Shown: positions 38,287 through 48,642, numbered from the stretch's first letter. The stretch is DNA of 64,000 bases from Puccinia triticina (GCF_026914185.1 NC_070560.1:4207501-4271500), one strand, 5' to 3'. Notes: generated by a model from the sequence alone, not told the origin. Numbers and translations are program-made.

Positions 38287-40476
38287 ATGACTGCTCCTAC
38301 CAGATCCAACAAACCCAAGCTCAGAGGACTCCTCCCCGATCCAACAAGACCGCAAGGAAGAAATGCTCCAAGAACGGATCAAGAACATGAAGTTCAAGCA
38401 GTTGAACCAAAAGGACGCACCACCTCCGATCCAGGAGAAGGATTCGTCGAAGGATTCGGCGATGGATCTGGACATACCCCAGTACACATCCTCGGCGGCT
38501 ATCCCAGCACCCCCTACCACGAACGGTACTCCAGCGCTCCCAGCCGCGCCCGAAACATCCTCACTATTGGAGAAGGAGAAAGCGGTACGCCTGGTCAGAG
38601 AGCATATCGCTACCTGGAAGAAATGTCTCGAGAAAGGATTACTCGGAGCGACCCCGAACCTCTGAGCCCTCTTAACCCAAGCGCAAGAAAGCCAAAAAGC
38701 ACTCCAGAAGATTATGCCGAACGACGAGATCAAAGCGTTTGTCAAAGGATGGAACTCTTGGACCAAGAAGAAGAAGTACTTCCCAGCTCCTCCCAAGGAA
38801 GAAAGATTCGGCAAACGCCGCAGCTTGACTTTGATCAACTTCGAGAATCCTCACAAATGGAAGAAGGTATTGGACATGCTCAAGATAGCCAAAGGATTGT
38901 ACAAGAACATAAACTAAGTAATAGTATTGTGACTACATTGTTAGATTCTTTAGATGTTGTCAACTTAAACATTTCTACTTTAGATGCTAATAGTGAATCT
39001 AACTTCAAAACTATTGTAAATAAGTTTGATTCATTTTTATTTGATCTTAAAAAAGAATTCAATACTAATTCTTCTGAGATATTAAATTGTATTGAAAAAC
39101 CTTTGCCCATTGAGTTCCAACCCCAACATTTGGAGATATTTAAAAGATTACTCAGAGAAACTGAGGATCTTAAGAAAATATCTACTAATACTGATAGTAT
39201 TGTAAATAAAATATTACTAAGTATTAAGGAAATTGGAAAAGATTCTTCATATGAATTGTTGAGTAAAATTGAATCAATGATATCTTCCCATTCTGACTAT
39301 GTAATATCTTCATTGAAACAAGATATTATTATAAACCAAAAGAAAAATGCAGATACTTTGGATGATATCAAAGATCTCTTGATACAACAAGGATCACGTA
39401 TGAATAATGTAGAGAATTTAGCCAAAGCCATGCACAAACAAGTTGATCAAGTCCAAATTGAATTGAAACAATTCAAATTAAATACAGAAAAAGCTTTTGC
39501 AGAGAAATCTGAACCTGCATTTACTCCAAAACCTGAACAATACACTGATAAATTTAATAATCCTTTTATGCGTGATTCTGCTCCCCACAAAGCTCAGGAT
39601 AATAAATCTGGAAATCAAACTGAGGGAGAGATACCTACAGGGCGTAATAATGGCTCACAACCTAATAATGGTCCACATTATGCTAATAGTTTCAGAACTA
39701 TGCATAATGCTGCTATAAATAAATTACTTCCTCCTATAAAAGATTGGCCTAAGTTCACAGGTCAAGGTGACTATGATCATATTAATTTTATCAGATATAT
39801 AGATCATATGTTAAAATATTATAGAGCAGATGATGAAATAGTGGTAGTGAGATTACCCAGATTATTTGAAGGTGTTGCTCTAGACTGGTTTGTTAATAAA
39901 CAAGAAGAAGTTGGAGATCAAACTTGGGAAACTTGGAAAGAATTAATCAAAGCCAGGTTTGGCACTAGAAATTGGAGAAATGGAGTGAGACTAGCTCTAG
40001 ATAATGATTTCTTTGACCCTGGACATAATGTTCCTCATGAACGGTGCTTAATTCAAAAAAGAAGAATAGATGCTATACATCCTTCTGCTACATTAGAAGA
40101 AAGGAATGATAGGATGATTAATCAACTGAAATATACCATACAACATCCTATGAGATGTAGGTTGGGAGACAGATGTGTAGATCTAGCTGAATTCATTACT
40201 AATTTGGAAGAAGTAGTAGAACATATGGGTTTTAATAAGAAATCTAGACATACTCTAAGAGAGAAGATGATTTCTTCTCAAGAAGTGCCTAAAGAAGATA
40301 AGACTACTCCCGCTAAAGAGCATGTTAGAAAACCACCACCTCATCCAGAATGTTGCAATTGTGGAGAGGTAGGACATAAAAGACCTGATTGTCCCAAACC
40401 CCGTAAGAAGATCATGAATGTAGAAGAAGCTAAAGTTAATGTTTCAGAATCAGAAGAATTGGATGATAGCTCTTGA
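38287..40476 (+). CDS. Gypsy-A Gag
   Basis: ATG at 38287 (TCAAAAATGA), 729 residues. The N-terminal ~190 residues are low-complexity and GC-rich in coding; they overlap a second frame. The central part is helical (VVNLNISTLDANSESNFKTI). The capsid-like domain of the retrotransposon gag family follows near residues 480-630 (DWPKFTGQGDYDHINFIRYI, LFEGVALDWFVNKQ, WETWKELIKARFGTRNW). A CX2CX4HX4C zinc knuckle, CNCGEVGHKRPDC, lies near residue 690. The frame ends at TGA (40474-40476), but protease sequence continues in the same frame, whereas Gypsy-B has no stop here. A readthrough signal is possible; simple decay (CGA to TGA) is more likely because pol is also broken. Confidence 0.85.
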   Translation: MTAPTRSNKPKLRGLLPDPTRPQGRNAPRTDQEHEVQAVEPKGRTTSDPGEGFVEGFGDGSGHTPVHILGGYPSTPYHERYSSAPSRARNILTIGEGESGTPGQRAYRYLEEMSRERITRSDPEPLSPLNPSARKPKSTPEDYAERRDQSVCQRMELLDQEEEVLPSSSQGRKIRQTPQLDFDQLRESSQMEEGIGHAQDSQRIVQEHKLSNSIVTTLLDSLDVVNLNISTLDANSESNFKTIVNKFDSFLFDLKKEFNTNSSEILNCIEKPLPIEFQPQHLEIFKRLLRETEDLKKISTNTDSIVNKILLSIKEIGKDSSYELLSKIESMISSHSDYVISSLKQDIIINQKKNADTLDDIKDLLIQQGSRMNNVENLAKAMHKQVDQVQIELKQFKLNTEKAFAEKSEPAFTPKPEQYTDKFNNPFMRDSAPHKAQDNKSGNQTEGEIPTGRNNGSQPNNGPHYANSFRTMHNAAINKLLPPIKDWPKFTGQGDYDHINFIRYIDHMLKYYRADDEIVVVRLPRLFEGVALDWFVNKQEEVGDQTWETWKELIKARFGTRNWRNGVRLALDNDFFDPGHNVPHERCLIQKRRIDAIHPSATLEERNDRMINQLKYTIQHPMRCRLGDRCVDLAEFITNLEEVVEHMGFNKKSRHTLREKMISSQEVPKEDKTTPAKEHVRKPPPHPECCNCGEVGHKRPDCPKPRKKIMNVEEAKVNVSESEELDDSS
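38304..38917 (+). CDS. Gypsy-A frame overlapping gag in the +1 register
   Basis: Starting just after the predicted acceptor at 38303, the +1 frame is open to a TGA at 38663 and then again to 38917. It encodes SSPIQQDRKEEMLQERIKNM, a proline-rich segment, helical VRLVREHIATWKKCLEKGL, and a lysine-rich C-terminus (IKAFVKGWNSWTKKKKYF). The overlap coincides with the GC-rich start of gag. It corresponds in position and register to the 401-codon frame of Gypsy-B. Function unknown; this copy has one stop. Confidence 0.45.
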
Positions 40477-40935
40477 ATAAATCTAGTTATTAATGATGAG
40501 GAACCAGACTATGAAACTCTTGTAATTCAAGCTGATATAGGTAATGAACTTCATATCAATACTATTCATGGAGATTCTCATCTTACTCAGAAATGGCACC
40601 CTAGTATGGGAATAGGACATGTTACAGATGCCAAGATTTTGACAAATAAACCTGAGCAAGGTAAAAATTGTACTTTGGGTAAATCCAGCTACACCACTGT
40701 TCTTTTTGCTGGAGCTGAGGTAAAAGCTTTGCTTGATATTGGAGCTTTCTGTTCATGTACTAGCCAATCTTTCTTAAATACACGTTATTCTGAATGGAGA
40801 GAACACTTATTGCCTGTACCAAAAGCCAAATTCAGCAGTTGTAACTCAAACATGCATCCTATAGGAATAGTTTCTATGCCTCTAATATTCCCTCACAACA
40901 AAGGATCAGTAAGACTTATTTGTAGTATTGCAGGA
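40477..40935 (+). pseudogene. Gypsy-A protease region
   Basis: It continues the gag frame after the TGA. The protease block reads ALLDIGAFCSCTSQSF, with Ile where Asp-Ser-Gly or Asp-Thr-Gly is expected, so the active site is damaged. It matches Gypsy-B downstream (HPIGIVSMPLIFPHNKGS). A one-base frameshift occurs near 40918, since the next Gypsy-A segment fits Gypsy-B only in another register. It ends at the Gypsy-C insertion, duplication CAGGA. Confidence 0.82.
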
Positions 40936-41295
40936 TGTGAAACCCCCGCTTCACAAGGATTTCACACAAACATTACATAAGCCAACTTTGACTATTTCAT
41001 CCTCAGCTCCCCCGCTCCCCACCTAGCTCAGTAGAGACCCGACCACCACTTTTCCCCTCTACTGAGCTAGGTAAGCCAAAACCACTTCTCTCTTCTCTTC
41101 CTTTCTGATTCTCTTCCTCCTTTCCTTTCTATCTGATAATTGTACTTACAAGAGAGACCCGACCACCACTTTTCCCCTCTACTGAGCTAGCTAGTAATTC
41201 AAACTTAGGTTCTAGAATTGGTCTCCGAAGCTTCCTGCTTCGTTCTAGTTCCACGACTGCCACTTGGTGAAGAGTTTCATAAGGAAACTCTTACA
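40936..41295 (+). repeat. Gypsy-C 5' LTR
   Basis: 360 bp, with an internal direct repeat of 'agagacccgaccaccacttttcccctctactgagctag' (twice, at about 41032 and 41153). No standard TGG primer site follows immediately: the next bases are CTTTTTTTTTCTCGAACC. Confidence 0.92.
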
Positions 41296-41346
41296 CTTTT
41301 TTTTTCTCGAACCTATCCACTTTCATCGATTCGCATCGCCTGGTAC

Positions 41347-44300
41347 ATGACCACCCGATCGAATCCCGACGAACTTCTTCCAATCACAGACCCGGAAGCA
41401 ATTCTTCGAGCAGCAAACGCGGCGAAACGCAAGGCCAAACTCGAAGCTCAGAAGAAATCCGACCTTGAACCCTACCCTCCGTCAAACCCTCTAATGTCTT
41501 CCTCCGGTTCGACTACCCCTAAGGCTGATGACAAGAAGCCAGTTTCCCTCGAATACTACCTGGAGGGGCTTATGAAACTGCAACACCAGAGCATCGACCA
41601 AGCTAATGCGGATCGCGCAACAGCCCTTGAGATGCGCAAAGCGGACGCGGATCGGATCGCCCGGCTCGAAGAGACGATAATGACGTTGTCGACGAAGAAA
41701 GACAAATCCGGACGGATTGATCTTGCAACGTTCCGTTATTCTGACGGTCCCGTTTTTGTTGGACCCTTCAAGAAGGTCGAACCTTTCATCAACTGGCTGC
41801 AGGGAGTAGAAAATTTTTTTGACACGAAGGGGGTGACTCATGATGACGACAAACTCCGCATTGTCGGTAACTTTTTCCGAGAAACAAACACCTCGGCGTT
41901 CTATGCGGGTAACATCAAAACTGCCATCGGCAAACCTTGGACCGACTTCAAAACGAAACTCCTGTCCTTTGCCCTCCCTCCGTCGTGGCGGACGAACCTC
42001 CGTGCGAATCTCAAGAATCTCCAAATGACAAACACGGAGACCTTTCTGTCCTACAGCACTCGGGCCAGAACCTTACAGACAATGATGAATTTCGACGTTC
42101 CCGAAAACCGTCGCGTCTCGGATTTCACACTGGCCGAGGCGATGACCCTTGGGATGACCGACGACCTCCAAACTGAGGTCAACAACCATCGCCTCTTGAT
42201 TGAAGAGGACGAATTTGAATTCAATGAATTCGAAGGTCGAGCGGGGGTTTTCTGGGACGGAATCGCCAAACGCCGTGCGAACAGACAGCGTCCGTCAACT
42301 ACCACCGGCTCACAACCTCCTACCCAAACCAATCGCCCGAGTCGGGAGGAGAACTTATGGCGTTTGAACTCGTACCTGGACTCCATCGGACTCTGCCGAT
42401 TCTGCAAGAAAGCGTGCGGCAACGCACCCGGGAACTGTTCGGGCCGGGTTGACCGGTCATTCGTCAAGATACCGGAGTCGTACAAGGCCCCTCCCAGACC
42501 GTTGGATCAACCGTTGACGACCAAACCAACGCCGATGACAGCTGGTAGACCGACTCAGGCCCCTGCAGGACGTCCTCCGAACCGATCAGCTACGGTAGCC
42601 GGGGTCGCTGAAGAGGGAATCTTCCCAGCTATGGATACGGCCTCGGTTTCGGCACTCGCGGCCCTCGATGAAGAACTCCGCAAGATTGATGAGGAGAGGT
42701 ATGTGACTGAGACACCACCCAAACGTCTGATTGTGGAGCTTTTGTCTGGCAACACACGCTTACGTGGCTTGATCGACACAGGGGCGGAGATCAATCTGAT
42801 CTCTGAAAAGGCTGTCACGCTCGCCGAACTGCCCATCCAAGAGCTGCCGAAGCCCACCACAATCAAGTTAGCGCTGGACAACGCTTCGACGACCCCTCTA
42901 GTACTACGACACGCGACTCAGGCTTCCTTGAATGACCCCGAATCAGGACTGAACTTCGACGCGATCCCGCTGAAGATAGGCCCAATCCTCGGGCCTTATG
43001 ACATGATACTAGGCACACCTTTCCTTTCCCTATTTTCTTTATCAGTATCGATTTCAGATCAAGTTATACGTTGTGACAAAACTAGCCGCACTATATATGA
43101 TTACCGTGCAAAATGCAAATCTAGTCATGTTTCGTCTGAGGATTGGCTCCCAAACCGAGAAAGCTATCCATGTGAGGAATCCGAGAAGAAGATGCTAGAG
43201 GAGTTCCATGAACTGTTCCCTGCGGACATCCCAGCGATATCAGAGGAGGCAGAAGCAGAGGGCCTTTTCACTGATGGGTCCTTCCCAGAGAAAATGCAGA
43301 ATGAAGATTCGAAGGTCCGACACCGAATCGTACTTACGGATCCGAATGTCAGCTTCAATGAGCGTCAATACCCATATCCACAGAAACATCTGGCGGCCTG
43401 GCGGACACTATTTGACCAACACCTGAAGGCAGGAAGAATCCGACGATCGTCAAGCCAATATGCATCGCCGAGTTTTATCATTCCTAAGAAGGATCCCGCG
43501 GCGCTTCCACGATGGATTTGCGATTACAGAAAGCTTAATAACCTGACTGTACGAGACCGGTCACCTCTTCCGAATGTAGACGAGCTGGTTCGTCTTGTGG
43601 CGTCAGGGAAGGTGTTCTCAATACTGGATCAAACCAACGCTTTCTTCCAGACCCGGATGCTGGAGGAAGATATACCTTTGACGGCCGTAAAAACTCCGTG
43701 GGGCTTGGTGGAATGGTGCGTCATGCCAATGGGTCTGACAAATGCTCCCGCCACTCACCAAGCACGTTTAGAGGAAGCGTTAGGGGATCTGATCAACGAC
43801 TGTTGTGTGGTTTATTTGGACGACATCGTGGTGTATTCGGAATCCTTCGAGCAACATGAACACCATCTTCGACGGGTTTTAGGACGACTACGCGATGCAA
43901 ATCTCTACTGCAGTCCGAAGAAGACGCAGCTTTTTCGACACAAGATCAAGTTTCTTGGTCACTGGATATCGGCTGAAGGTTTCAGGGCAGACGACGAGAA
44001 AGTGACGAAGGTGCTGGATTGGCCGTCCCCCCGCTCGCCGAAAGGAGTGAAGAAATTTTTAGGGACGGTACAGTGGATGAAAAAATTTATATGGGGTCTT
44101 CAGAAATATGTAGGAACGCTAACCCCTCTCACCAGCACAAAGCTAGATCCGAAATCATTCAAATGGGGCGAAGCTGAGGAAAAGGCTTTCCAGAACATCA
44201 AGCGGATCATGACTTCACTCCCGTGTCTGAAGAATATCGACTACGACTCGGATGATCCGCTATGGCTGTTCACGGATGCCAGTGGATCAGGACTGGGAGC

Positions 44301-45957
44301 GGCGCTTTTTCAAGGCAAGGATTGGAAGGGAGCGTCTCCCATTGCTTATGAATCCCATCTAATGTCGGCTGCTGAAAGGAACTATCCTGTACATGAACAG
44401 GAATTGCTGGCGGTCATCCACGCCCTCCAGAAATGGAAAATGCTACTCTTAGGGATGAAGGTCAACGTGATGACGGATCATCACTCGTTGACATACCTGT
44501 TGAAACAACGCAATCTGAGCCGTCGACAGGCCCGATGGACGGAGATACTAGCCGACTTCGACTTGCATTTCGAATACATTAAGGGCGAGGACAATTCGGT
44601 AGCGGACGCCCTTTCTAGGAAAGACATACCGGATGAAGCTGAAGAGATCGACTCCGGGGATGTTGCGTGTGTAGCAGCTCTTACCGAACTCGGGGCGGAA
44701 CTTTCCAATGTGTTGAAACAACAGATTTTGGAAGGCTATCTCGAGGACCCGTTTTGCGTCGCCTTGCGTAAAGTCTTGCCTCTCCGCAAGGAATGTTTTG
44801 AAAAGGAAGGACTGCTTTTTGTTGACAACCGCCTGTTGATTCCGAAATACGGAGACATCCGGAAGAAGCTCGCTCTGGACGCTCATACCCGCCTAGGCCA
44901 TCTCGGACATTTGAAGACCGTCGCAGAGCTCAGGCAGGAATTTTTTTGGCCAGGACTGTCGAAAGATGTTGGCCTGTTGGTCCGGGGTTGCGCAACGTGT
45001 CAGAAGACGAAGGCTCCTACGGTGGCGCCCACCGGGAAGATGATGACTCCGCCCGTTCCGCTCGCACCTTTACAACACCTGGCCATCGATTTTGTGGGGC
45101 CGTTGAAAGGTTCAAACCACTATGATATGATTCTTACATGCACTTGTCGGCTCTCAGGCTTCACCCGTCTGATCCCAGTACAGCAGAAGGACACAGCGGA
45201 AAGAACAGCGGCCAGATTTTTCACAGGATGGCTCGCTACCTTTGGTTCACCGAGCACGATAATCAGCGATCGTGATAAGAGTTGGACGTCAAAGTTTTGG
45301 AAAAGTCTGATGGACCGACTGTCCATTAAGTTTCACATGACAACTGCATTTCATCCCCAAGCCGACGGCCGCAGCGAGAGGACGAACAAGACGGTGGGTC
45401 AGATTCTACGGACCTTCACCGCCAAACGCCACAGCCGGTGGTTAGAAGCACTCCCGGCGGCCGAGTTTGCCATCAACACCGCGGTCAACGTAGCAACAGG
45501 CATGAGTCCTTTTGAGCTTGTTTTCGGCAGACGCCCCCGTCTTTTTCCCTCTTCTGAAAGCCCTGAAGACACCCCGCCATCACTTGACGCTTGGCTTCGA
45601 CAGCGCGAGGGCGCATGGGCGGACGCGAGGGACAATTTGTGGGCTAGCCGAGTTCGACAGGCCCTTCAACACAACAAGAATTGTCGCGAACAGGCTCCGT
45701 TAGAAGAAGGGGCCTGGGTCTTATTGGATTCAGCAGACTGGCGCGGTCGTCACCAGGGCGGCACCGACAAATTGAAGGAAAGATTCGAGGGTCCATACCG
45801 CGTGCTGAAGGTCTTCAACAACGGGCAAAACGTGCAACTGGACCTCCCCGAAGGCGATGGCAGGCACCCAAGCTTGCATGTGTCAAAAATCAAGCGCTTT
45901 TATGCCGAGGACGGCGCCGCGAGGATGGAAACTTCAAAAGTAAGTTCCATCCATTAG
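41347..45957 (+). CDS. Gypsy-C Gag-Pol polyprotein
   Basis: The frame is open from inside the LTR; the ATG at 41347 (GTACATGA) is the first after it and gives 1536 residues. Gag domain at about 140-260 (FINWLQGVENFFDTKG, LRANLKNLQMTN), then a cysteine-rich motif CRFCKKACGNAPGNC in place of a standard knuckle. Protease LIDTGAEINL with Asp near 477; reverse transcriptase with WICDYRKLNN and YLDDIVVYS near 822; RNase H with LFTDASGSGLGAAL near 974 and ADALSRKD. Integrase zinc region H..H..C..C at about 1179-1220 and core Asp 1248, Asp 1308, Glu 1344 (D-35-E). A GPY motif (FEGPYRVLKV) follows near 1480. I see no chromodomain. No stops or frameshifts, and near-identical LTRs, so the copy may be functional. 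Codon use is GC-rich, unlike the AT-rich Gypsy-A around it. Confidence 0.95.
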   Translation: MTTRSNPDELLPITDPEAILRAANAAKRKAKLEAQKKSDLEPYPPSNPLMSSSGSTTPKADDKKPVSLEYYLEGLMKLQHQSIDQANADRATALEMRKADADRIARLEETIMTLSTKKDKSGRIDLATFRYSDGPVFVGPFKKVEPFINWLQGVENFFDTKGVTHDDDKLRIVGNFFRETNTSAFYAGNIKTAIGKPWTDFKTKLLSFALPPSWRTNLRANLKNLQMTNTETFLSYSTRARTLQTMMNFDVPENRRVSDFTLAEAMTLGMTDDLQTEVNNHRLLIEEDEFEFNEFEGRAGVFWDGIAKRRANRQRPSTTTGSQPPTQTNRPSREENLWRLNSYLDSIGLCRFCKKACGNAPGNCSGRVDRSFVKIPESYKAPPRPLDQPLTTKPTPMTAGRPTQAPAGRPPNRSATVAGVAEEGIFPAMDTASVSALAALDEELRKIDEERYVTETPPKRLIVELLSGNTRLRGLIDTGAEINLISEKAVTLAELPIQELPKPTTIKLALDNASTTPLVLRHATQASLNDPESGLNFDAIPLKIGPILGPYDMILGTPFLSLFSLSVSISDQVIRCDKTSRTIYDYRAKCKSSHVSSEDWLPNRESYPCEESEKKMLEEFHELFPADIPAISEEAEAEGLFTDGSFPEKMQNEDSKVRHRIVLTDPNVSFNERQYPYPQKHLAAWRTLFDQHLKAGRIRRSSSQYASPSFIIPKKDPAALPRWICDYRKLNNLTVRDRSPLPNVDELVRLVASGKVFSILDQTNAFFQTRMLEEDIPLTAVKTPWGLVEWCVMPMGLTNAPATHQARLEEALGDLINDCCVVYLDDIVVYSESFEQHEHHLRRVLGRLRDANLYCSPKKTQLFRHKIKFLGHWISAEGFRADDEKVTKVLDWPSPRSPKGVKKFLGTVQWMKKFIWGLQKYVGTLTPLTSTKLDPKSFKWGEAEEKAFQNIKRIMTSLPCLKNIDYDSDDPLWLFTDASGSGLGAALFQGKDWKGASPIAYESHLMSAAERNYPVHEQELLAVIHALQKWKMLLLGMKVNVMTDHHSLTYLLKQRNLSRRQARWTEILADFDLHFEYIKGEDNSVADALSRKDIPDEAEEIDSGDVACVAALTELGAELSNVLKQQILEGYLEDPFCVALRKVLPLRKECFEKEGLLFVDNRLLIPKYGDIRKKLALDAHTRLGHLGHLKTVAELRQEFFWPGLSKDVGLLVRGCATCQKTKAPTVAPTGKMMTPPVPLAPLQHLAIDFVGPLKGSNHYDMILTCTCRLSGFTRLIPVQQKDTAERTAARFFTGWLATFGSPSTIISDRDKSWTSKFWKSLMDRLSIKFHMTTAFHPQADGRSERTNKTVGQILRTFTAKRHSRWLEALPAAEFAINTAVNVATGMSPFELVFGRRPRLFPSSESPEDTPPSLDAWLRQREGAWADARDNLWASRVRQALQHNKNCREQAPLEEGAWVLLDSADWRGRHQGGTDKLKERFEGPYRVLKVFNNGQNVQLDLPEGDGRHPSLHVSKIKRFYAEDGAARMETSKVSSIH

Positions 45958-46271
45958 TGCACCTCCGGGCAATTCTACCTCGCGTTGTCAAGCATTACCT
46001 CGGCCACCGCTGTGAGCACCCAACCTCCGACCTTTCTTAGATCACGGGCAGCGACCAGCACGACAAACGGCGTGGATTGACCTCGTGGAACCCTGGCCCA
46101 CCTCCCTTATCCCCCCTCCATCCTTTTCCCCCTTCTTCTCTCAAATACCTCCTCCGTTTTCTCCGTTCGACTTCCCTTCCATCCCCCCCCCCCCCTTTTC
46201 TCTTGTTCCCTTCCATCTAATTCAACACCGACCTACTCCCTTTCCCTTTCCTCCCCTTTTTTTTTCTTTTT

Positions 46272-46311
<40 letters not shown>

Positions 46312-46363
46312 CTTTCTTCGACGATCTCAGCGACCTCCCTCGATTCTTTTTAGGGGGGGAGAC
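45958..46363 (+). other. Gypsy-C 3' untranslated region with poly-T tract
   Basis: Pyrimidine-rich sequence with a run of 38 T (46274-46311) followed by the polypurine tract just before the 3' LTR. The open frame 46085-46408 is low-complexity and not a gene. Confidence 0.8.
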
Positions 46364-46723
46364 TGTGAAACCCCCGCTTCACAAGGATTTCACACAAACA
46401 TTACATAAGCCAACTTCGACTATTTCATCCTCAGCTCCCCCGCTCCCCACCTAGCTCAGTAGAGACCCGACCACCACTTTTCCCCTCTACTGAGCTAGGT
46501 AAGCCAAAACCACTTCTCTCTTCTCTTCCTTTCTGATTCTCTTCCTCCTTTCCTTTCTATCTGATAATTGTACTTACAAGAGAGACCCGACCACCACTTT
46601 TCCCCTCTACTGAGCTAGCTAGTAATTCAAACTTAGGTTCTAGAATTGGTCTCCGAAGCTTCCTGCTTCGTTCTAGTTCCACGACTGCCACTTGGTGAAG
46701 AGTTTCATAAGGAAACTCTTACA
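46364..46723 (+). repeat. Gypsy-C 3' LTR
   Basis: 360 bp, matching the 5' LTR with one difference seen. Confidence 0.93.
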
Positions 46724-46728
46724 CAGGA

Positions 46729-47092
46729 TGCATTATGTGATTATCTTATTTTAGGAAATGATACATTCTGCATGTACAGATTTGATATTTTCCAAAGTAA
46801 AGATAGGCATTATACTATAGGTGGTGATTGGAAGAGAAAGTTCCAAATTTGTAATATTAATTCTATTATAAGTGATCCAGTTAATAAAATAGATCCTGAA
46901 ATACAGAAACAAATGTTATGTTTTAAAGCAGATTATTTAAATCAAGCAGCTGTTAATAATGAACTTAGTGACAGTCAGAAAATGGATATTTTGAAAATAT
47001 GCTTTGATAATAAACAAGCATTTTGTACTTCAGATGAACCTATTGGAGATATCAAAGGTCATGACATGAGCATAGAATTGACTGTACAAGCA
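46729..47092 (+). pseudogene. Gypsy-A pol, protease to reverse transcriptase linker
   Basis: It resumes after the CAGGA duplication with DYLILGNDTFCMYRFDIF, matching Gypsy-[18 protein letters not shown]. It continues to PIGDIKGHDMSIELTVQAPY, which is joined in phase to the next segment across the solo LTR. Confidence 0.85.
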
Positions 47093-47097
47093 CCTTA

Positions 47098-47312
47098 TGT
47101 TAGGGCAACAAAGGTGACACAAGAACTATGAGAGATGACGAGATGTCATGGACATAGTCCAGCACATTGAGTCAACGTGTAATAATCATTCAGTGTTGGA
47201 AATCACAGTGAGGGAAACAACTAGACTATATACATGCACAATATAGGCTGAGTTGTGGGTGTATAGATTAGAAGCATAATACATAGTGAGATGCTAATAC
47301 ACTATCTCAACA
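47098..47312. mobile_element. Copia-type solo LTR, 215 bp
   Basis: It starts TGTTAGGGCAAC, ends ATCTCAACA, with CCTTA on both sides (47093-47097 and 47313-47317). TG..CA ends with TGTT/AACA inverted bases and short length suggest a Copia-type LTR. Removing it restores the Gypsy-A frame. The orientation cannot be told. Confidence 0.82.
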
Positions 47313-47317
47313 CCTTA

Positions 47318-47630
47318 TCCTCCTATTTTAAGAAAGGCAGCTTACCCTTCAAGTCCTAAATCCAGAGAAGCTCTTGAGAATCATATCAATGAACTACTAG
47401 ATCTGAGAGTTATCAGAAAAGTTGGTCATAATGAACAAGTAGAAATGACTACTCCAGTTATGATAGCTTGGCATAATGATAAATCTTGAATGGTAGGTGA
47501 TTTTAGAGCCTTGAATACTTATACTAAAGCAGATCATTACCCTATACCAAGAATAGAACATGCTTTTCACAACTTATCTAAAGCAAAATACATTACTACA
47601 ATTGATGTTTTGAAAGGATTTCATCAAATA
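47318..47630 (+). pseudogene. Gypsy-A pol, start of reverse transcriptase
   Basis: Encodes [20 protein letters not shown] and, after a TGA at about 47488 where Gypsy-B has Arg, [20 protein letters not shown] and [10 protein letters not shown]. It is cut by Gypsy-B (duplication CCTAT) and continues in phase at 57158. Confidence 0.87.
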
Positions 47631-47635
47631 CCTAT

Positions 47636-48605
47636 TGTGAGCCTGAGTCTCTATAGTGACAGCAGGACACAAGAAATGGGGGGGCAATAGTTGGATTTCT
47701 TGGGATAAAGAAATTACAACTATAAAAGAAAAAGAGAGAAAGAGAGAGAGAAACCAAGCAGGATAAGAAGGAAGAGAAGTACTAGGTTATTCTAGTGGGA
47801 ATGCACGTCCACTGGCAATGCTACTCTTCAGAAGAGTGCTGCTAATCTGTGCAAGAAGTGCTACAGCTTCCTCTCAGGAGGGTATCTGGATTAGATAAGT
47901 CTTAATCCAGCCACAGTTTTTTAGACTTCTCTCTGGACAGTCAAGGTTCTTAAAGGGAAACCTGAGGGACAGCCCTGAACCTAGATTTTGAGGCAAAGGC
48001 CTGAGGATAAGAAGGGACAGCCCTGTAATCAAGATGGAGGCAAAGGCCTATAGATTTGGAGGGACAGCCCTGTGATCAAGGAGGAAGCAAAGCAAGAAGA
48101 AGAGGCAGATCAAGCAAGACACAGAGTTGTACCTCTGAGATAATCAAGGTTCAGTGAAAGAGGTTACTTACTGTCAATATCCTAGGCGCCTGTGACGGTA
48201 GGTATACTGGGAGTAGAGTAGGCTCTTTGGTGGTGATCCTGGGGTTATCTGGGTGGTGGTTCTGGTGTGCTGAAGTCTGTAGATCCGCTTCAGGCAAGGG
48301 GGATCCTGACTACGAAAATTTTCACAGTTTGCTTATGTAATTTACATATGTACATGTGGTTTGGCGCGCCTGGTAGCGCTGACACGTCACAACTGCGCAA
48401 GGGCGCCATAACTCAGTAACTCAGGGAAGGAGTATAGTTACAAGGAATTGATAAGTTGTAACTAGGGTTAAAATTGCATGAGGAAACAGAATATGAAGTC
48501 AAAACAAGGTTATCTCTTAAGATGAAAAAGATATAAAGTAATTTATATGTAACAAAGGTAGAACAGGCAGCTTTTAGGTCAGCTGTGATGACTCTAAGGC
48601 TGACA
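47636..48605 (-). repeat. Gypsy-B 3' LTR
   Basis: It starts TGTGAGCC and ends GGCTGACA on the plus strand. It has three ~46-bp internal repeats with 'gggacagccctg' (about 47965-48080). The purine-rich tract GGTGGTAGGGAA on the minus strand (48617-48606) adjoins it inside the element. Confidence 0.95.
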
Positions 48606-48642
48606 TTCCCTACCACCAAAAGGGTTGGATTTCTGTAAGAAA

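Larger units (their letters stand above)
40936..46723 (+). mobile_element. Gypsy-C: complete young Ty3/Gypsy element
   Basis: Two 360-bp LTRs (40936-41295 and 46364-46723) start TGTGAAACC and end CTCTTACA. On reading they differ at one site (aactttgac versus aacttcgac). CAGGA lies on both sides (40931-40935 and 46724-46728). A single Gag-Pol frame fills the interior. A purine tract TAGGGGGGGAGAC precedes the 3' LTR. Confidence 0.95.

Noticed and set aside
41491..42024. 177-codon minus-strand frame
   Set aside because: It is antisense to the intact Gypsy-C Gag domain, and the coding signal is explained by the plus strand.
46085..46408. Pro/Phe-rich plus-strand frame
   Set aside because: It is generated by pyrimidine-rich sequence and a 38-T run in the Gypsy-C 3' region.
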